A stretch of 64,000 bases of DNA from Planctomycetota bacterium. GTDB lineage: Bacteria > Planctomycetota > UBA8742 > UBA2392. How positions within the stretch are numbered: the first letter of the stretch is position 1; each line of letters opens with the position of its first letter. A program made the position numbers and the translations under genes. Under the pieces are notes generated by a model. It made no database searches. It saw nothing but the letters and a program-made list of their open reading frames with translations, and was not told the DNA's origin. Of the stretch, positions 51,591-61,745 are shown piece by piece. The stretch is from contig JAIOJA010000064.1 in assembly GCA_019912315.1 (NCBI GenBank), positions 28,780 to 92,779 of the forward strand. Reading direction: 5' to 3'.

Positions 51591-52634
51591 ATGGCTGGAA
51601 CAACAACGCCAAAACCGCCCGAGACCAACCGGGCCGGGCTACAGAAGAAGGATTACGCCGGCAGCAAGAGCACACTGTGCATCGGCTGCGGGCACGACCT
51701 GATCACCGCCCGCGTGATCGACGCCTGCTACGATCTCAGCATCAAGCCGGAAGAGCTTGTTAAACTTTCCGGCATCGGCTGCAGCTCAAAGACACCGGCG
51801 TACTTCATATCCCGCAGCTTCAGCTTCAATAGCGTACACGGTCGCATGCCCAGCATCGCAACCGGCACCGCGCTGGCCAACCGCAAGCTGCACATGATCG
51901 GCGTCAGTGGCGACGGTGACACGGCCAACATCGGCATGGGGCAGTTCGTCCACCTGATGCGCCGCAACCTCGACCTTACCTACATCATTGAGAACAACGG
52001 CGTATACGGACTGACCAAAGGCCAGTTCAGCGCCACCGCGGACAAGGGCAGCAAGTTGAAACACGGCGCGGTCAACCCGTTCCATGCGATTGATCTATGC
52101 GCACTGGCCGTTGAGCTCGGCTGTGGCTTCGTCGCCCGCCTCTTCGCGGGCAACACCAAAATGATGCGCCAGGTGGTGCAGGCCGCCATGGCCTACGAGG
52201 GGCTGGCGGTGCTGGACATCATCAGCCCGTGCGTGACGTTCAACAATCACGCAGGCTCAACCAAGAGCTTCCCATTTGCAAAGGACAATGAGTTCGCCTT
52301 GCAGGACATCGGCTTCGTGCCGACCTACGACCCGCACTACGAAGACATGAAGGAAGGCGAAGAACGCGTGGTGAAGCTCGGCGACGGCAGCAAGATCACG
52401 ATTAAAGCCCTCGACCGCGACCACGACCCAAGCAACCGCATAGCCGCGCTAAACCTGCTGGCCGAGTATCACGAGAGCGGCAAGATTCCAACCGGCATCA
52501 TCTACCTGAACGAGAAAGAGCCGCGCTTCGTTGACCAGATCAACATGTGCGACACACCCCTGTCGCACCTGAAGCAGGACGTTCTGCGCCCCAGTAAGGC
52601 CGCCCTGGACGAGATCATGGATTCACTGAGTTAG
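51591..52634 (+). CDS. korB: 2-oxoacid:ferredoxin oxidoreductase, beta subunit
   Basis: A 347-residue subunit that binds thiamine diphosphate and probably an iron-sulfur cluster. CIGCGHDLITARVI (residues about 24-37) gives the Cys-x2-Cys near the cofactor; GVSGDGDTANIGMGQFVH (about 102-119) is the GDG thiamine/magnesium motif, followed by IIENNGVYGLTKGQFSAT. SPCVTFNNH is the later cysteine-containing loop. GAGG lies six bases before the ATG. It pairs with the korA product; a typical terminator follows its stop. Confidence 0.9.
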   Translation: MAGTTTPKPPETNRAGLQKKDYAGSKSTLCIGCGHDLITARVIDACYDLSIKPEELVKLSGIGCSSKTPAYFISRSFSFNSVHGRMPSIATGTALANRKLHMIGVSGDGDTANIGMGQFVHLMRRNLDLTYIIENNGVYGLTKGQFSATADKGSKLKHGAVNPFHAIDLCALAVELGCGFVARLFAGNTKMMRQVVQAAMAYEGLAVLDIISPCVTFNNHAGSTKSFPFAKDNEFALQDIGFVPTYDPHYEDMKEGEERVVKLGDGSKITIKALDRDHDPSNRIAALNLLAEYHESGKIPTGIIYLNEKEPRFVDQINMCDTPLSHLKQDVLRPSKAALDEIMDSLS

Positions 52635-52657
52635 AGTTGTACGCCGACTCTGAACGC

Positions 52658-52690
52658 AGCGAGCCCCCGGTTTCCCGGGGGCTCGCTTTT
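52658..52690 (+). terminator. Intrinsic terminator of korAB
   Basis: A 13-bp stem (agcgagcccccgg and ccgggggctcgct, loop tttc variant) followed by tttt, 24 nt past the korB stop and just before the convergent tricorn gene end. Confidence 0.85.
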
Positions 52691-52697
52691 ACGTGCG

Positions 52698-55600
52698 CTA
52701 CCCCTGCCAGGGCAGTGCCACGGGCTCGGTGAACTCGCCGGTCTTTTCCGGCGCTGTGGGCTCCGGCTCGGGCTGCTTGGCCGTCGGGGTCTGCTTGCCG
52801 TTCTTGATCTCGTTCAGCAGGACCTCGATCGCCTTGTCCATCTGCGGGTCACGTCCGGCCAGCACGTCGGCGGGTGTGATGTCCACGACGTGGTCAGGCT
52901 GGCAGCCGTTGTGCTCCTGGTTCGTGCCGTCGGCGTTGAAGAAGCCGGTGCCGGGCAGGCGCCAGCTTGTGCCGTCCGACAGGCGAATGTCGCGCGTGCC
53001 GATCACCGCGCCCGGTGTCTGCACGCCGACGATGGTCGCCATGCCCAGGGTCTTCATGGCGTGCGGGAAGACCTCGGCATCGCTGTAGCTGCGCTCGTTG
53101 ATCAGCACGACGATCGGGCGGTTCCACACAACCTGGGGCTGGCCGATCTTCATGCCGTTGCGGAACTGCATGTAGGCGTACGGCTTGCGCGACAGAATAT
53201 CCACCAGTTGCTGGTGGATGTTGCCGCCGCCATTGTCGCGCACGTCAATGATCAGCCCGCGTGCCATCTGTACCTGCGGGCTTGCCAGCTCGTTCTCAAA
53301 CTGGTTCAGGGATTGCGGGTTCATGGCCGCGATGTGTACGTACGCCACGGCGCCGCGCGTCTCCTGCCCCGCCTTCTGCTTGTTACCGACCACGTACTGC
53401 TGGTACATGCGCATACGGCGCTGCGTCCAGCTTTCCGGTTTGATTGTAACTTCGCGGAAGTTCTCGCCATTCGGGTTGTCAGCGACCCAGAGGCTGGTGT
53501 CCCTGCCGACGGCGCCCTCAAACATGCCCCAGATGTTGTCGTAAATGCCGAGGGGCTGGCGGTTCACACGGAAGACGTAATCTCCTTCGCGAATCCAGGC
53601 CTGGTCCGCCGGGCCGCCCTTTTCCACGCTGTCAACGCGGAAGCGCAGGCGCCCGCCCTGCATGGCTTCGGGCACCAGCTCCATGCCGACGTAGCCGGTA
53701 TCGAACGGCTCAGCGTCGATGGTGTTGGCGTTTGCGCCGGAGTGGCTGGCGCTGACCTCGCCTACCATGCGGTTCAGGTAGTACAGGAACTCCTGGCGGC
53801 TGCCGCAGGCGGCTACGAGTTCGCGGTACTTCTTGCCCAGGGCGGTCCAGTCTTTGCCGTGGAAATTGGGGTCATAGAAGCCGGCGGCATAGGCGGCGTG
53901 GGCCTCGTCGAAGGCCTGCAGCATCTCCTGCTTCTCGCTGATCTTGCGCATCGCGACAAACGGGACGGAACGCCCGCTGTTGATACCGGTCGGTGCGGGC
54001 ACATACTGAAGCTGCCCGTTGGCGTCCACGTACAGGATTTCCTTGCCGTCGCGGCTGTAGCTTGCGTAGGCCCCCGCGGCGACCATCACCTCGCCGCTGC
54101 CGGCGAGGTCGGTCATCACCAGGTCCTGACGGAAGAAGTTAGCCCCGCGTGTGACGCGGTCGAATACGAGGAAGCGCCCGTCGGGGCTCCAGGCCGGTAC
54201 TTCTTCAATGGCGGGCGTGCCGTACACGCGGCGCTGGTTGCCGCCGTCGGCATCCATCACGTAGATGTCGGCGTCCTGGGCACCGCTGCGTCCGCTGTCG
54301 AAAGCGATCATGCGCCCGTCGGGGCTGAAGGCGGGGTCGTCGTCGCCGGCGGCGTGGGTGGTGAGCTGCACAGCCGGCGAGCCGTCAAGGCGCTTGACCC
54401 AGATGTCCTTGTTGCCGCTGCGGGTGCTGCAGAATGCCATGCTCTGGCCGTCGGGCGCCCATGATTGAAAGAAGTCGTCGGCTGCGTTGGTGGTGAACTG
54501 GCGCAGGTTGCCACCGTTGGCGTCGATCAGCCAGATGTCGCTGTTGCCGCTGCGGTTGCTGTAGAAGCTGATGCTGCGTCCGTCAGGGCTGAGGCGCGGG
54601 TTGTCGTTCTGGTAAGCGTCACTGGTGATGGCACGGGCGGAGCCCCCGTTACTGTCCATGATCCAGATGTCGCCACCGAGGGCGAACACGACAGCCTTGC
54701 CGTCGGGGCTGAGGGCGGCGCGGGTGATGCCGTCCGTGAAGCGGCGCTCGACGACCTTGTCGCCCGAGGAATCCTCACGGATCTCGACTTTGAGCAACTT
54801 GGGCTTGGCGGCGGGGTTCGCGAGATCAAGCGAGTACAGGTAGAACTTCCACATGAAGACAATGCGGGACTCGTCGCGGTTGAAGGCGACGCCGCTGAGC
54901 CCGTCATCGCCGAGGGTCGTAAGCTGCTCGCAGGTCTGAGCGTTCTTGTCGCAGCGGAACAGCTCAAAGCTGCCGTTCACTTCGCGGGTGAAGTACAGGG
55001 TGTTGCCGTCGGCGCTGATGCGCGGCTCACGGCTGTTGCCGCGGAAGCCGAGAATCTCCTCGGGCGGGTTTTCGCCGATCTGCCGGTACAGGCGGTCGTT
55101 TGCGGTGCCCTCATACTCCTGCACTTTGAAGTCGCTGGCGCCGGAAACAAAGTAGAGCGTATCGCCGTCATCGGGCGTGGTGGCGTCGCCGGCGCCCGTG
55201 AAAGTGAGGCGTGTGGGAGTGCCGCCCTTGAGGGACACGCGGTAGATGTCTTCGCTGCCGCCGCGGTTCCAGCCCATGTTGCGGCGCGAGCTGAACAGAA
55301 CGCTCTTGCCGTCGCTGGTGAAGCCGGTCGGGATGTCGCCGGCGTTGTGGTGCGTAAGGCGCTTGGGCTGCCCGCCGTCGATGGGCATGACCCACACGTC
55401 GTAGCTGCCGCTGCGGTCACTGACAAACACGATCTCCTTGCCGTCCGGCGTTACCATCGGCTTGGTGTCGTAGCCCTCGTGCAGGGTCAGCCGCGTGGCA
55501 CGCCCGCCGTCGCTGGGCATGGACCACAGGTCGCCGTACAGGGTGAAGACAACGGTCTTGCCGTCGGGCGCCAATGAAGGAAAGCGCGCACCGGGCAGTC

Positions 55601-55709
55601 CGTCCTTGGGGTTCAGCACCGGCCTCTCTTTGGGCTGCGGCGCCGGTCGTTGGGCATAGACGAGCCCGCCGACAACGGCGAGCAGCGCGAACAGGAACAT
55701 CGTCCTCAT
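52698..55709 (-). CDS. Exported tricorn-type S41 serine protease
   Basis: A 1003-residue exported protein. AAGGAG precedes ATG 55709; the signal peptide is RTMFLFALLAVVGGLVYA. Residues about 35-560 form TolB/WD40-like beta-propeller repeats (SLAPDGKTVVFTLYGDLW, ISFYSNRSGNSDIWLI, FSPDGRMIAFDSGRSGAQDA). A tricorn C1-like helical region, a PDZ domain (GGPADQAWIREGDYVFRVNR) and an S41 peptidase domain follow, with IDVRDNGGGNIHQQLVD, the nucleophile region NERSYSDAEVFP and HNGCQPDHVVDI. It probably degrades peptides in the periplasm, the propeller gating access. Length and domain order agree with bacterial tricorn proteins. It is a single gene, convergent with korB. Confidence 0.88.
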   Translation of the reverse strand: MRTMFLFALLAVVGGLVYAQRPAPQPKERPVLNPKDGLPGARFPSLAPDGKTVVFTLYGDLWSMPSDGGRATRLTLHEGYDTKPMVTPDGKEIVFVSDRSGSYDVWVMPIDGGQPKRLTHHNAGDIPTGFTSDGKSVLFSSRRNMGWNRGGSEDIYRVSLKGGTPTRLTFTGAGDATTPDDGDTLYFVSGASDFKVQEYEGTANDRLYRQIGENPPEEILGFRGNSREPRISADGNTLYFTREVNGSFELFRCDKNAQTCEQLTTLGDDGLSGVAFNRDESRIVFMWKFYLYSLDLANPAAKPKLLKVEIREDSSGDKVVERRFTDGITRAALSPDGKAVVFALGGDIWIMDSNGGSARAITSDAYQNDNPRLSPDGRSISFYSNRSGNSDIWLIDANGGNLRQFTTNAADDFFQSWAPDGQSMAFCSTRSGNKDIWVKRLDGSPAVQLTTHAAGDDDPAFSPDGRMIAFDSGRSGAQDADIYVMDADGGNQRRVYGTPAIEEVPAWSPDGRFLVFDRVTRGANFFRQDLVMTDLAGSGEVMVAAGAYASYSRDGKEILYVDANGQLQYVPAPTGINSGRSVPFVAMRKISEKQEMLQAFDEAHAAYAAGFYDPNFHGKDWTALGKKYRELVAACGSRQEFLYYLNRMVGEVSASHSGANANTIDAEPFDTGYVGMELVPEAMQGGRLRFRVDSVEKGGPADQAWIREGDYVFRVNRQPLGIYDNIWGMFEGAVGRDTSLWVADNPNGENFREVTIKPESWTQRRMRMYQQYVVGNKQKAGQETRGAVAYVHIAAMNPQSLNQFENELASPQVQMARGLIIDVRDNGGGNIHQQLVDILSRKPYAYMQFRNGMKIGQPQVVWNRPIVVLINERSYSDAEVFPHAMKTLGMATIVGVQTPGAVIGTRDIRLSDGTSWRLPGTGFFNADGTNQEHNGCQPDHVVDITPADVLAGRDPQMDKAIEVLLNEIKNGKQTPTAKQPEPEPTAPEKTGEFTEPVALPWQG

Positions 55710-55876
55710 TATGGACTCCTTGGGTATCGGGCACGCACGGCGCGCCACGGCTGGTTTTGATTCCGTACAGCTTAACTACGGATTGGGCCGTCCGGGAGCC
55801 AAAGAAATCAGACCGCGGGAGTGGGATTGACGCGGCGGGTCGAAACGGCGACAATTGCGAATTCTGCAGTCCGAAA

Positions 55877-56959
55877 ATGAGAATGTTATCCATGCTAGTC
55901 GCGGAAGGAACACCCGGTTTCTGTGCGGATGTGGCCAAGGCCATGGGCGATGAGTTGACCATCGTTTGTGCCCGCACCCCGGAGGCTGCCCTCGCCCGCG
56001 CCCGCGAGGACTTCGCAGTAGCCATGGTTGACCTGCGTTTCCCCGGCGGCGGGCTGCGTCTGGTCGAGGATCTGACGGCCCTGTCGCCCGACACGCACAT
56101 CCTGCTTTACGGCCATGATCCCACCGCCGATGAGCTCGAACACGCTATCAACTATCACGTCGCCGGGTTTATCCGCCTGCCCTTCAACCCTGACCTGCTG
56201 CGCGAGAGGGTCAGCCACCTGTTGCAGGCACCGCCCCGTACGGGGGCCCTTGGCAGTATGGTCAGCAAGCTGCACACCGAAGTGCGCACCCGCAACGACC
56301 TGCTGTTGCGGGCGCGGCGCGCGGGGCTACTGGCCCTGGCCAGACTGGCGGAGCACCGCGACACCGAGACCGGGCTGCACGTTGAGCGCGTCGCCGCCCT
56401 CAGCGAGGAACTGACGCGTCTGATGCGCGAAGCCGGCGTCTACGCCGACCAGATTTCCGGCGACTTCGAGCACGCCATCAGCATGGGGGCCGCGCTGCAT
56501 GACATCGGCAAGGTCGCCATCCCGGACACCATCCTGCGCAAGCCCGGCGCGCTGACGAACGACGAGTTTGAACTCATGAAGACGCACTGCGTCCGGGGCT
56601 GGGAAGTGATCGAGGCCGGCCGCAAGGCGGATGGCGGGGCCGACCCGGACATGAAGGTGGCCGCGGACGTGATTCGGCATCATCACGAGCGCTGGGACGG
56701 TACCGGCTACCCGGACGGGCTGCGCGGCGAGGAGGCACCGCTGGCGGCGCGCATCGTCGCCGTGATCGACGCCTATGACGCCATGCGCAGCCAGCGCGTG
56801 TACAACCCGGAGCGCGCCAGCAATGACGCCGTGGCGGAAATCCGGCGCTGCGTCGGCACGCAGTTTGACCCGCTGATCGCGGAAGTATTCCTGGCGAATG
56901 TGGACAAGCTGGAAGAGATCGGGCGCAGCATCGACCGCATCACGGCCCGCTGGCGGTAG
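55877..56959 (+). CDS. HD-GYP domain regulator with receiver-like N-terminus
   Basis: A 360-residue protein. Residues 1-115 resemble a response-regulator receiver: the phospho-acceptor position is kept (VAMVDLRFPGGGLRL) but the usual acidic pair at the start is reduced to one Glu (LVAEGTPGF) and the late lysine lies in a degenerate FIRLPFNPD, so phosphorylation may be weak or lost. From about 160 an HD-GYP phosphodiesterase domain follows: ETGLHVERVAALSEEL, LHDIGKVAIPDTILRKPGAL, and HHHERWDGTGYPDGLRGEEA with AARIVAVIDAYDAM. HD-GYP enzymes hydrolyse cyclic di-GMP; the key residues look intact. Divergent from the tricorn gene, with about 170 nt between. Confidence 0.85.
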   Translation: MRMLSMLVAEGTPGFCADVAKAMGDELTIVCARTPEAALARAREDFAVAMVDLRFPGGGLRLVEDLTALSPDTHILLYGHDPTADELEHAINYHVAGFIRLPFNPDLLRERVSHLLQAPPRTGALGSMVSKLHTEVRTRNDLLLRARRAGLLALARLAEHRDTETGLHVERVAALSEELTRLMREAGVYADQISGDFEHAISMGAALHDIGKVAIPDTILRKPGALTNDEFELMKTHCVRGWEVIEAGRKADGGADPDMKVAADVIRHHHERWDGTGYPDGLRGEEAPLAARIVAVIDAYDAMRSQRVYNPERASNDAVAEIRRCVGTQFDPLIAEVFLANVDKLEEIGRSIDRITARWR

Positions 56960-57071
56960 CCGCTACAAACGCCCGCCTGAATCGTAAACGCGCCGCGCGG
57001 GCGTCTTTCCTACACTTGTGACCGTGCTAGACTCTGCGCCCTATTTGGGTTCGCGGATACAGGGGACAGGC

Positions 57072-57926
<855 letters not shown>

Positions 57927-57933
57927 GATTTAG

Positions 57934-57996
57934 GGCCTGGGGCTTAGGGCATGGGGAAAACCCCCCGACCCCCAAGCCCTATGCCCCAAGCCCCGA
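57934..57996. repeat. Heptad-periodic inverted repeat after hbd
   Basis: Left arm heptads gggcctg, gggctta, gggcatg; right arm heptads accccca, agcccta, tgcccca, agccccg. ggggcttagggcat pairs with atgccccaagcccc at 13 of 14 positions. It lies between hbd and the next gene and could act as a terminator-like hairpin. Confidence 0.75.
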
Positions 57997-58009
57997 CTCG
58001 GAGAGTCCA

Positions 58010-59347
58010 ATGAACCAGCCCCCCAACTCAGGTACGAACACGCCGCCCGGTTACGGGCCGCCTCCCGGCTACGGACAGCCCCAGTCGGGCGTTCCGCACT
58101 CCGGCAGCTACCAACCGCCGCCACAGGGACGCACGGGCTTCACGCGCCAGATATTCAACCCGGCCACGTACAGGCAGCCGGGCAGCGGAAGCTGGGCCGC
58201 CGCGTCGTTGATTCTGGCCATCATCGGCTGGGTCACATTCGGCTGCCTTGGCATCATCACCTGGCCGCTGGGCCTGTTGTTCGGGCTGATCGGCATGATC
58301 GGCAACAAGCGCGGCAAGGGGCTGTCCTTTGCCGGCTTTGCGCTTTCCGCCGGAGGCATCGGGCTGGGCATCCTGCTGATGTCTATCGGCTTCTTCGCGC
58401 GGTTCCAGTCGGAAACCATGGCTGAAGACGCCGGCAAGCCGGTGATCGCCGCCATCGCCGAGTTCAAGGAAGACCACAGCCGGGTGCCGCACAGCCTGGA
58501 CGAGTTGATTGTTGAGGGCTACCTGCCGCCGCGCTGGGAGCAGGGCTTTGAAGGCGTGGACAGCAACGTCGAGGATTTCGTGAAGGGCAAGAAGTGGGGC
58601 GACTTCCTGGCGTATAAGGCGGGCGAGAACGCCTCCTGGGTCGGTGAGCCGGTGAAGCGCTCCGGCGGCGGCGGCGACGTCACCGTGGAAGGGGACTGGG
58701 ACAACTGGTCCATCAGCTTCGACGGCGGCGACGCCAAGGAGTACCAGACTTTCGGGCTGACCTTCATCGGGCTGGACAACGAGTGGGGCTTCGGCAGCAG
58801 CGACGACGCCGCGGTCAACCAGAACCCCGAAGCGCCCTTTGACACGGCGCAGCTCTGGAGCGGCGACGAAACCACCCGCGACGCCATGAAGAAGAAGCGC
58901 GAGCTGCAGGTCATGCTCAAGCGCGTGGACGACAAGCTGAAAACCATCGACGGGTCTGTTGAGAACGCCCTTGCCTCGCTCGACAAGCACGAAAAGCGGC
59001 TGATGCAGATCGCCGGCGACAAGGGGCTGTCGCGCGAGGAGATCAAGACCGACAAGGACACCAAGGAGTGGCTCAAGCTGATTGGTGAAACCAGCAAGCG
59101 CCTCAGCATCACCCTGAAGAAGAAGGCTGAGCTCATGAGTACCCGCAACAAGCTCGAGGTCCAGATGGAGCGCCTGGCCAACCAGGTCGAGCTTTCCAAG
59201 CTGGCCGAGAACAAGGAGCAGCTTGCGGAACTGCAGCAACTGCTGGATGAGTCCAAGGACGCGCTCGACAGTGATGAGGACAGCTACTTCGCGGACAAGT
59301 CAGACGACGAATTCGCGAACGACTGGCTGAAAGACAAGTTCAAGTAG
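58010..59347 (+). CDS. DUF4190-type membrane protein with coiled-coil tail
   Basis: A 445-residue protein. The first 60 residues are Pro/Gly/Tyr/Gln-rich (GYGPPPGYGQPQSGVPHSG). Two or three hydrophobic segments follow (SWAAASLILAIIGWVTFGCL, IITWPLGLLFGLIGMIG, GFALSAGGIGLGILLMSIGF), as in DUF4190 proteins. The middle is a soluble domain with a helix-turn start (AIAEFKEDHSRVPHSLDELI) like the tail of pilin-type proteins. Residues about 300-425 form a long charged coiled coil (KRELQVMLKRVDDKLKTIDG, NKLEVQMERLANQVELSKLA). GGAGAG precedes the ATG. Function unknown; a scaffold at the membrane is plausible. Confidence 0.65.
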   Translation: MNQPPNSGTNTPPGYGPPPGYGQPQSGVPHSGSYQPPPQGRTGFTRQIFNPATYRQPGSGSWAAASLILAIIGWVTFGCLGIITWPLGLLFGLIGMIGNKRGKGLSFAGFALSAGGIGLGILLMSIGFFARFQSETMAEDAGKPVIAAIAEFKEDHSRVPHSLDELIVEGYLPPRWEQGFEGVDSNVEDFVKGKKWGDFLAYKAGENASWVGEPVKRSGGGGDVTVEGDWDNWSISFDGGDAKEYQTFGLTFIGLDNEWGFGSSDDAAVNQNPEAPFDTAQLWSGDETTRDAMKKKRELQVMLKRVDDKLKTIDGSVENALASLDKHEKRLMQIAGDKGLSREEIKTDKDTKEWLKLIGETSKRLSITLKKKAELMSTRNKLEVQMERLANQVELSKLAENKEQLAELQQLLDESKDALDSDEDSYFADKSDDEFANDWLKDKFK

Positions 59348-59368
59348 GACTAACGAACATTGCCGTTG

Positions 59369-59400
59369 CGGGGGCTTGCTCGTGGGAGCCCCCGTTTCTT
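59369..59400 (+). terminator. Intrinsic terminator
   Basis: Stem cgggggct and agcccccg, 10-nt loop, then tttctt, 21 nt past the stop of the DUF4190 gene. Confidence 0.75.
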
Positions 59401-59524
59401 GGCCTCGCGCAAAGTTCGTGAAGACCGCGAAGGGCCCCAATGGCTCGAGCGTCCGAAGAGTCGCAAACGGACTGCCCCGGTAAGTGACCTTGGCGGCCTT
59501 TGCGCGAGATATTGAGGTTCCGAA

Positions 59525-59773
59525 TTGGCCCTTTCCCCGAGCACCGTGAAGTACATTGCCATCGGCGTCGTGATCGTCGTGGCGGTTCTGCTGATCGGGG
59601 CGATTGTCTGGGACTTTCTCAAGATCGTCGCCGGGCTGATCATCGGCTTCGGGCTGATTTACCTGGGCATCCGCTTCATGCTGGGCAAAGGGCTGCCTAA
59701 AGGCATTGAGAAAGTCGTCAAGAAAGCCGTCAAGGAAGGCAAGGAAGCCGCGGACGAGAAGAAGGAAGAGTAA
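59525..59773 (+). CDS. Small two-helix membrane protein
   Basis: An 82-residue protein starting at TTG 59525 with GAGG eight bases upstream. Two hydrophobic segments (YIAIGVVIVVAVLLIGAIV, IVAGLIIGFGLIYLGIRF) are followed by a strongly charged Lys/Glu tail (KKAVKEGKEAADEKKEE). Unrecognised. It precedes the ABC ATPase gene with a hairpin between them. Confidence 0.6.
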   Translation: MALSPSTVKYIAIGVVIVVAVLLIGAIVWDFLKIVAGLIIGFGLIYLGIRFMLGKGLPKGIEKVVKKAVKEGKEAADEKKEE

Positions 59774-59776
59774 CCG

Positions 59777-59842
59777 TGAATTGGTTATTGGTTATTGGTT
59801 ATTCGCTGTTCAAACTGTGCCGCAACAGCAAATAACCAATTG
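59777..59842. repeat. ggttatt heptad array and hairpin
   Basis: Three tandem ggttatt units (59783-59803), then gttattcgctgtt (59798-59810) pairing with aacagcaaataac (59824-59836) at 12 of 13 positions; the outer aattggttatt also pairs with aataaccaatt. The words are shared with the hairpin at 1212-1280. It ends 7 nt before the ATPase start codon. Confidence 0.75.
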
Positions 59843-59848
59843 AAGGCA

Positions 59849-60799
59849 ATGAAGCCCGCCATGATTGAAGTCCAGCACGTCTGCAAAACCTTCCGCCAGT
59901 TCCGCGCCGTGTGGGACCTCAGTTTCTCATGCGCCGCCGGCGATATCTTCGGCTTCGTGGGCCCCAACGGCGCCGGCAAAACCACCACCATGCGCATGAT
60001 GGCCACGCTGCTTGATCCGGACTACGGCGACATCAAAATCGACGGAGTCAGCGTTCTCGATGAACCCGAGGAAATCCGCCGCGTCATCGGCTACATGCCC
60101 GACTACATCGGCGTCTACGAAGGTGTCGAAATCCGCGAATACCTCGAGTTCTTCGCGGCGGCCTACCGCATCGTGCCCGACAAACGCAAGAAGCTGGTGG
60201 ACGAGATCATGGAGATCACCGACCTCACCAGCGTCGAAAAGAAAGACGTCAGCACGCTCAGCAAAGGAATGCGCCAGCGCCTCTGCCTGGCCAAGACGCT
60301 CGTGCATGACCCGAAGGTGCTGATCCTTGACGAGCCCGCCGCAGGGCTTGACCCGCGCGCCCGCATTGAGTTGCGTCTGCTGCTCAAAGAACTGCAGAAA
60401 CTCGGCAAGACCATCATCATCTCAAGCCACATCCTGACCGAGCTGTCCGACATGTGTAACAGCGTCGGCATCATTGAGCGCGGCATCATGCTCAAGGCCG
60501 GCCGCATCGACGACATTCTCGCCGAGCGCACGGGCGGGCAGTTGAACCAGCAGAAGCTATTCCTGAAGGTGCTGGGCAGCCCGGATGACGCGGTGACGAT
60601 CATGCGCGGGCTGCCGGATATCGGCGGGGTTGAGATCGACCGCGGGCTGATTACCTTCACTTTCATGCAGCCCATCGAAAGCAACCCCGGGCTGCTGCGC
60701 GAGTTGCTGAACCGCAACGTGCAGGTCGTGACCATGGCGCCGGCCACGCAGAACCTTGAGGACATCTTCCTCAACGTCACCAAGGGCATCATCGCCTAG
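59849..60799 (+). CDS. ABC-2 type transporter ATPase
   Basis: A 316-residue ATPase with Walker A VGPNGAGKTTTMRMMATLL (residues about 35-53), signature LSKGMRQRLCLAKTL, Walker B KVLILDEPAAGLDPRAR and the H-loop SSHILTELSDM. The C-terminal 90 residues form the small domain usual for ABC-2 drug, polysaccharide or gliding-type exporters. No permease gene follows, so its membrane partner is encoded elsewhere. ATG 59849 is used; a second ATG four codons later (59861) is also possible. The upstream hairpin leaves little room for a leader and may influence translation. Confidence 0.85.
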   Translation: MKPAMIEVQHVCKTFRQFRAVWDLSFSCAAGDIFGFVGPNGAGKTTTMRMMATLLDPDYGDIKIDGVSVLDEPEEIRRVIGYMPDYIGVYEGVEIREYLEFFAAAYRIVPDKRKKLVDEIMEITDLTSVEKKDVSTLSKGMRQRLCLAKTLVHDPKVLILDEPAAGLDPRARIELRLLLKELQKLGKTIIISSHILTELSDMCNSVGIIERGIMLKAGRIDDILAERTGGQLNQQKLFLKVLGSPDDAVTIMRGLPDIGGVEIDRGLITFTFMQPIESNPGLLRELLNRNVQVVTMAPATQNLEDIFLNVTKGIIA

Positions 60800-60818
60800 A
60801 GATTTCTGACAGGAAGGG

Positions 60819-60847
60819 CAGGACGCTGCTTCTCCCGTCCTGTTTCC
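60819..60847 (+). terminator. Probable terminator of the ABC ATPase gene
   Basis: Stem caggacg and cgtcctg (10-nt loop) followed by tttcc, 19 nt past the stop. Confidence 0.6.
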
Positions 60848-60894
60848 AACGATCAATGCCTGTCTTTTCGCGGCCCTGTGCGTTGAATGGCTGC

Positions 60895-61479
60895 ATGGAA
60901 AAAGGCTCCACGATCAACCCGCTTGAAACTCGCAAACCGCGCTCGCCGTGGGTGCATATCGCCATTGCCGTGGTGTTTCTGCTGGCAACCGGCACGGCCG
61001 CCTGGGCGCTCATAACGCGCGAGCCCGTGGAGCACCCGCCCGATGAATGGATGACCCACTCGTCTGAGGAAGGGGCCTACAGCGCGAAGTTTCCTGAAGC
61101 GCCGGAGCTCTCGTCGCGCTCACCCGAAAACGACGGCCCGATCCACATGGCAACAACGAACCTGTCCATGCGCGTGTACTCGGTGGCCTGGACGGACAAC
61201 CTCGCCGCGCAGATTGAAGTCCGCGGCGTCGATGACGTGCTGCTGGACGCCATGGTCGGCGGCAGCGAAAGCATCGGCGGGGTGATCACGAACTCCATCG
61301 AGCTGAAATGGAACGGGCACAGCGGGCGGGAATTCTGGCTCGACGTCCCGGGCGGCAAGGCCCACTACCGAATCCTGGCCGTCGGCACGCGCCTGTACAC
61401 GCTTGCGATCATCCACGCGCCGGATTTTGAGCCCAACCACGACCTGTTCTTCAATTCGTTTGTGCTGACTCAGTCGTAG
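60895..61479 (+). CDS. Single-pass membrane protein with PsbP-like beta domain
   Basis: A 194-residue protein with one N-terminal transmembrane helix (VHIAIAVVFLLATGTAAWAL, residues about 20-39). The rest is a soluble alpha/beta domain (AYSAKFPEAPELSSR, KAHYRILAVGTRLYTLAIIH, FFNSFVLT). The FPEAPE opening and final FFNSF strand-helix resemble PsbP/DUF1795-like folds. Unknown function. It converges with the next small gene, overlapping its end by 10 nt. An earlier ATG (60856) is possible but the first 13 codons look non-coding. Confidence 0.6.
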   Translation: MEKGSTINPLETRKPRSPWVHIAIAVVFLLATGTAAWALITREPVEHPPDEWMTHSSEEGAYSAKFPEAPELSSRSPENDGPIHMATTNLSMRVYSVAWTDNLAAQIEVRGVDDVLLDAMVGGSESIGGVITNSIELKWNGHSGREFWLDVPGGKAHYRILAVGTRLYTLAIIHAPDFEPNHDLFFNSFVLTQS

Positions 61480-61745
61480 CTGCGGCGCCGCTGTTTCTCG
61501 GCCCCGCCCGTTGATCCGATGTCTACCAGCACGCCGATCACCACCGCCGCGATCTGGAACAGCCCGAAGTGCGTGTTGTAACCCCACGTCACCGCCAGCG
61601 TCGTCCACGGCAGGAAGATCAGCCCCAGCAGCGGCCACAGAAAGAAATCAAACGCCCGCGGCTGCACATAGGGCGTGAAGAACCACAGCACGGCCAGCAG
61701 CAGGCGCGGCGAGATCAAGGCAAGGATGAGGTAAAGGCAACCCAT
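61470..61745 (-). CDS. Small membrane protein
   Basis: A 91-residue protein with three hydrophobic segments (LYLILALISPRLLLAVLWFF, FFLWPLLGLIFLPWTTLAV, GLFQIAAVVIGVLVDIG) and a short basic tail. The pattern matches the small DUF-type membrane proteins common in actinobacteria and planctomycetes; no symbol can be given. Convergent with the gene before it. Confidence 0.65.
   Translation of the reverse strand: MGCLYLILALISPRLLLAVLWFFTPYVQPRAFDFFLWPLLGLIFLPWTTLAVTWGYNTHFGLFQIAAVVIGVLVDIGSTGGAEKQRRRSYD

Noticed and set aside
58028..59239. 403-codon minus-strand ORF opposite the DUF4190 gene
   Set aside because: Leu/Ala/Val/Arg-rich shadow of a coiled-coil gene with a good start and terminator on the plus strand.
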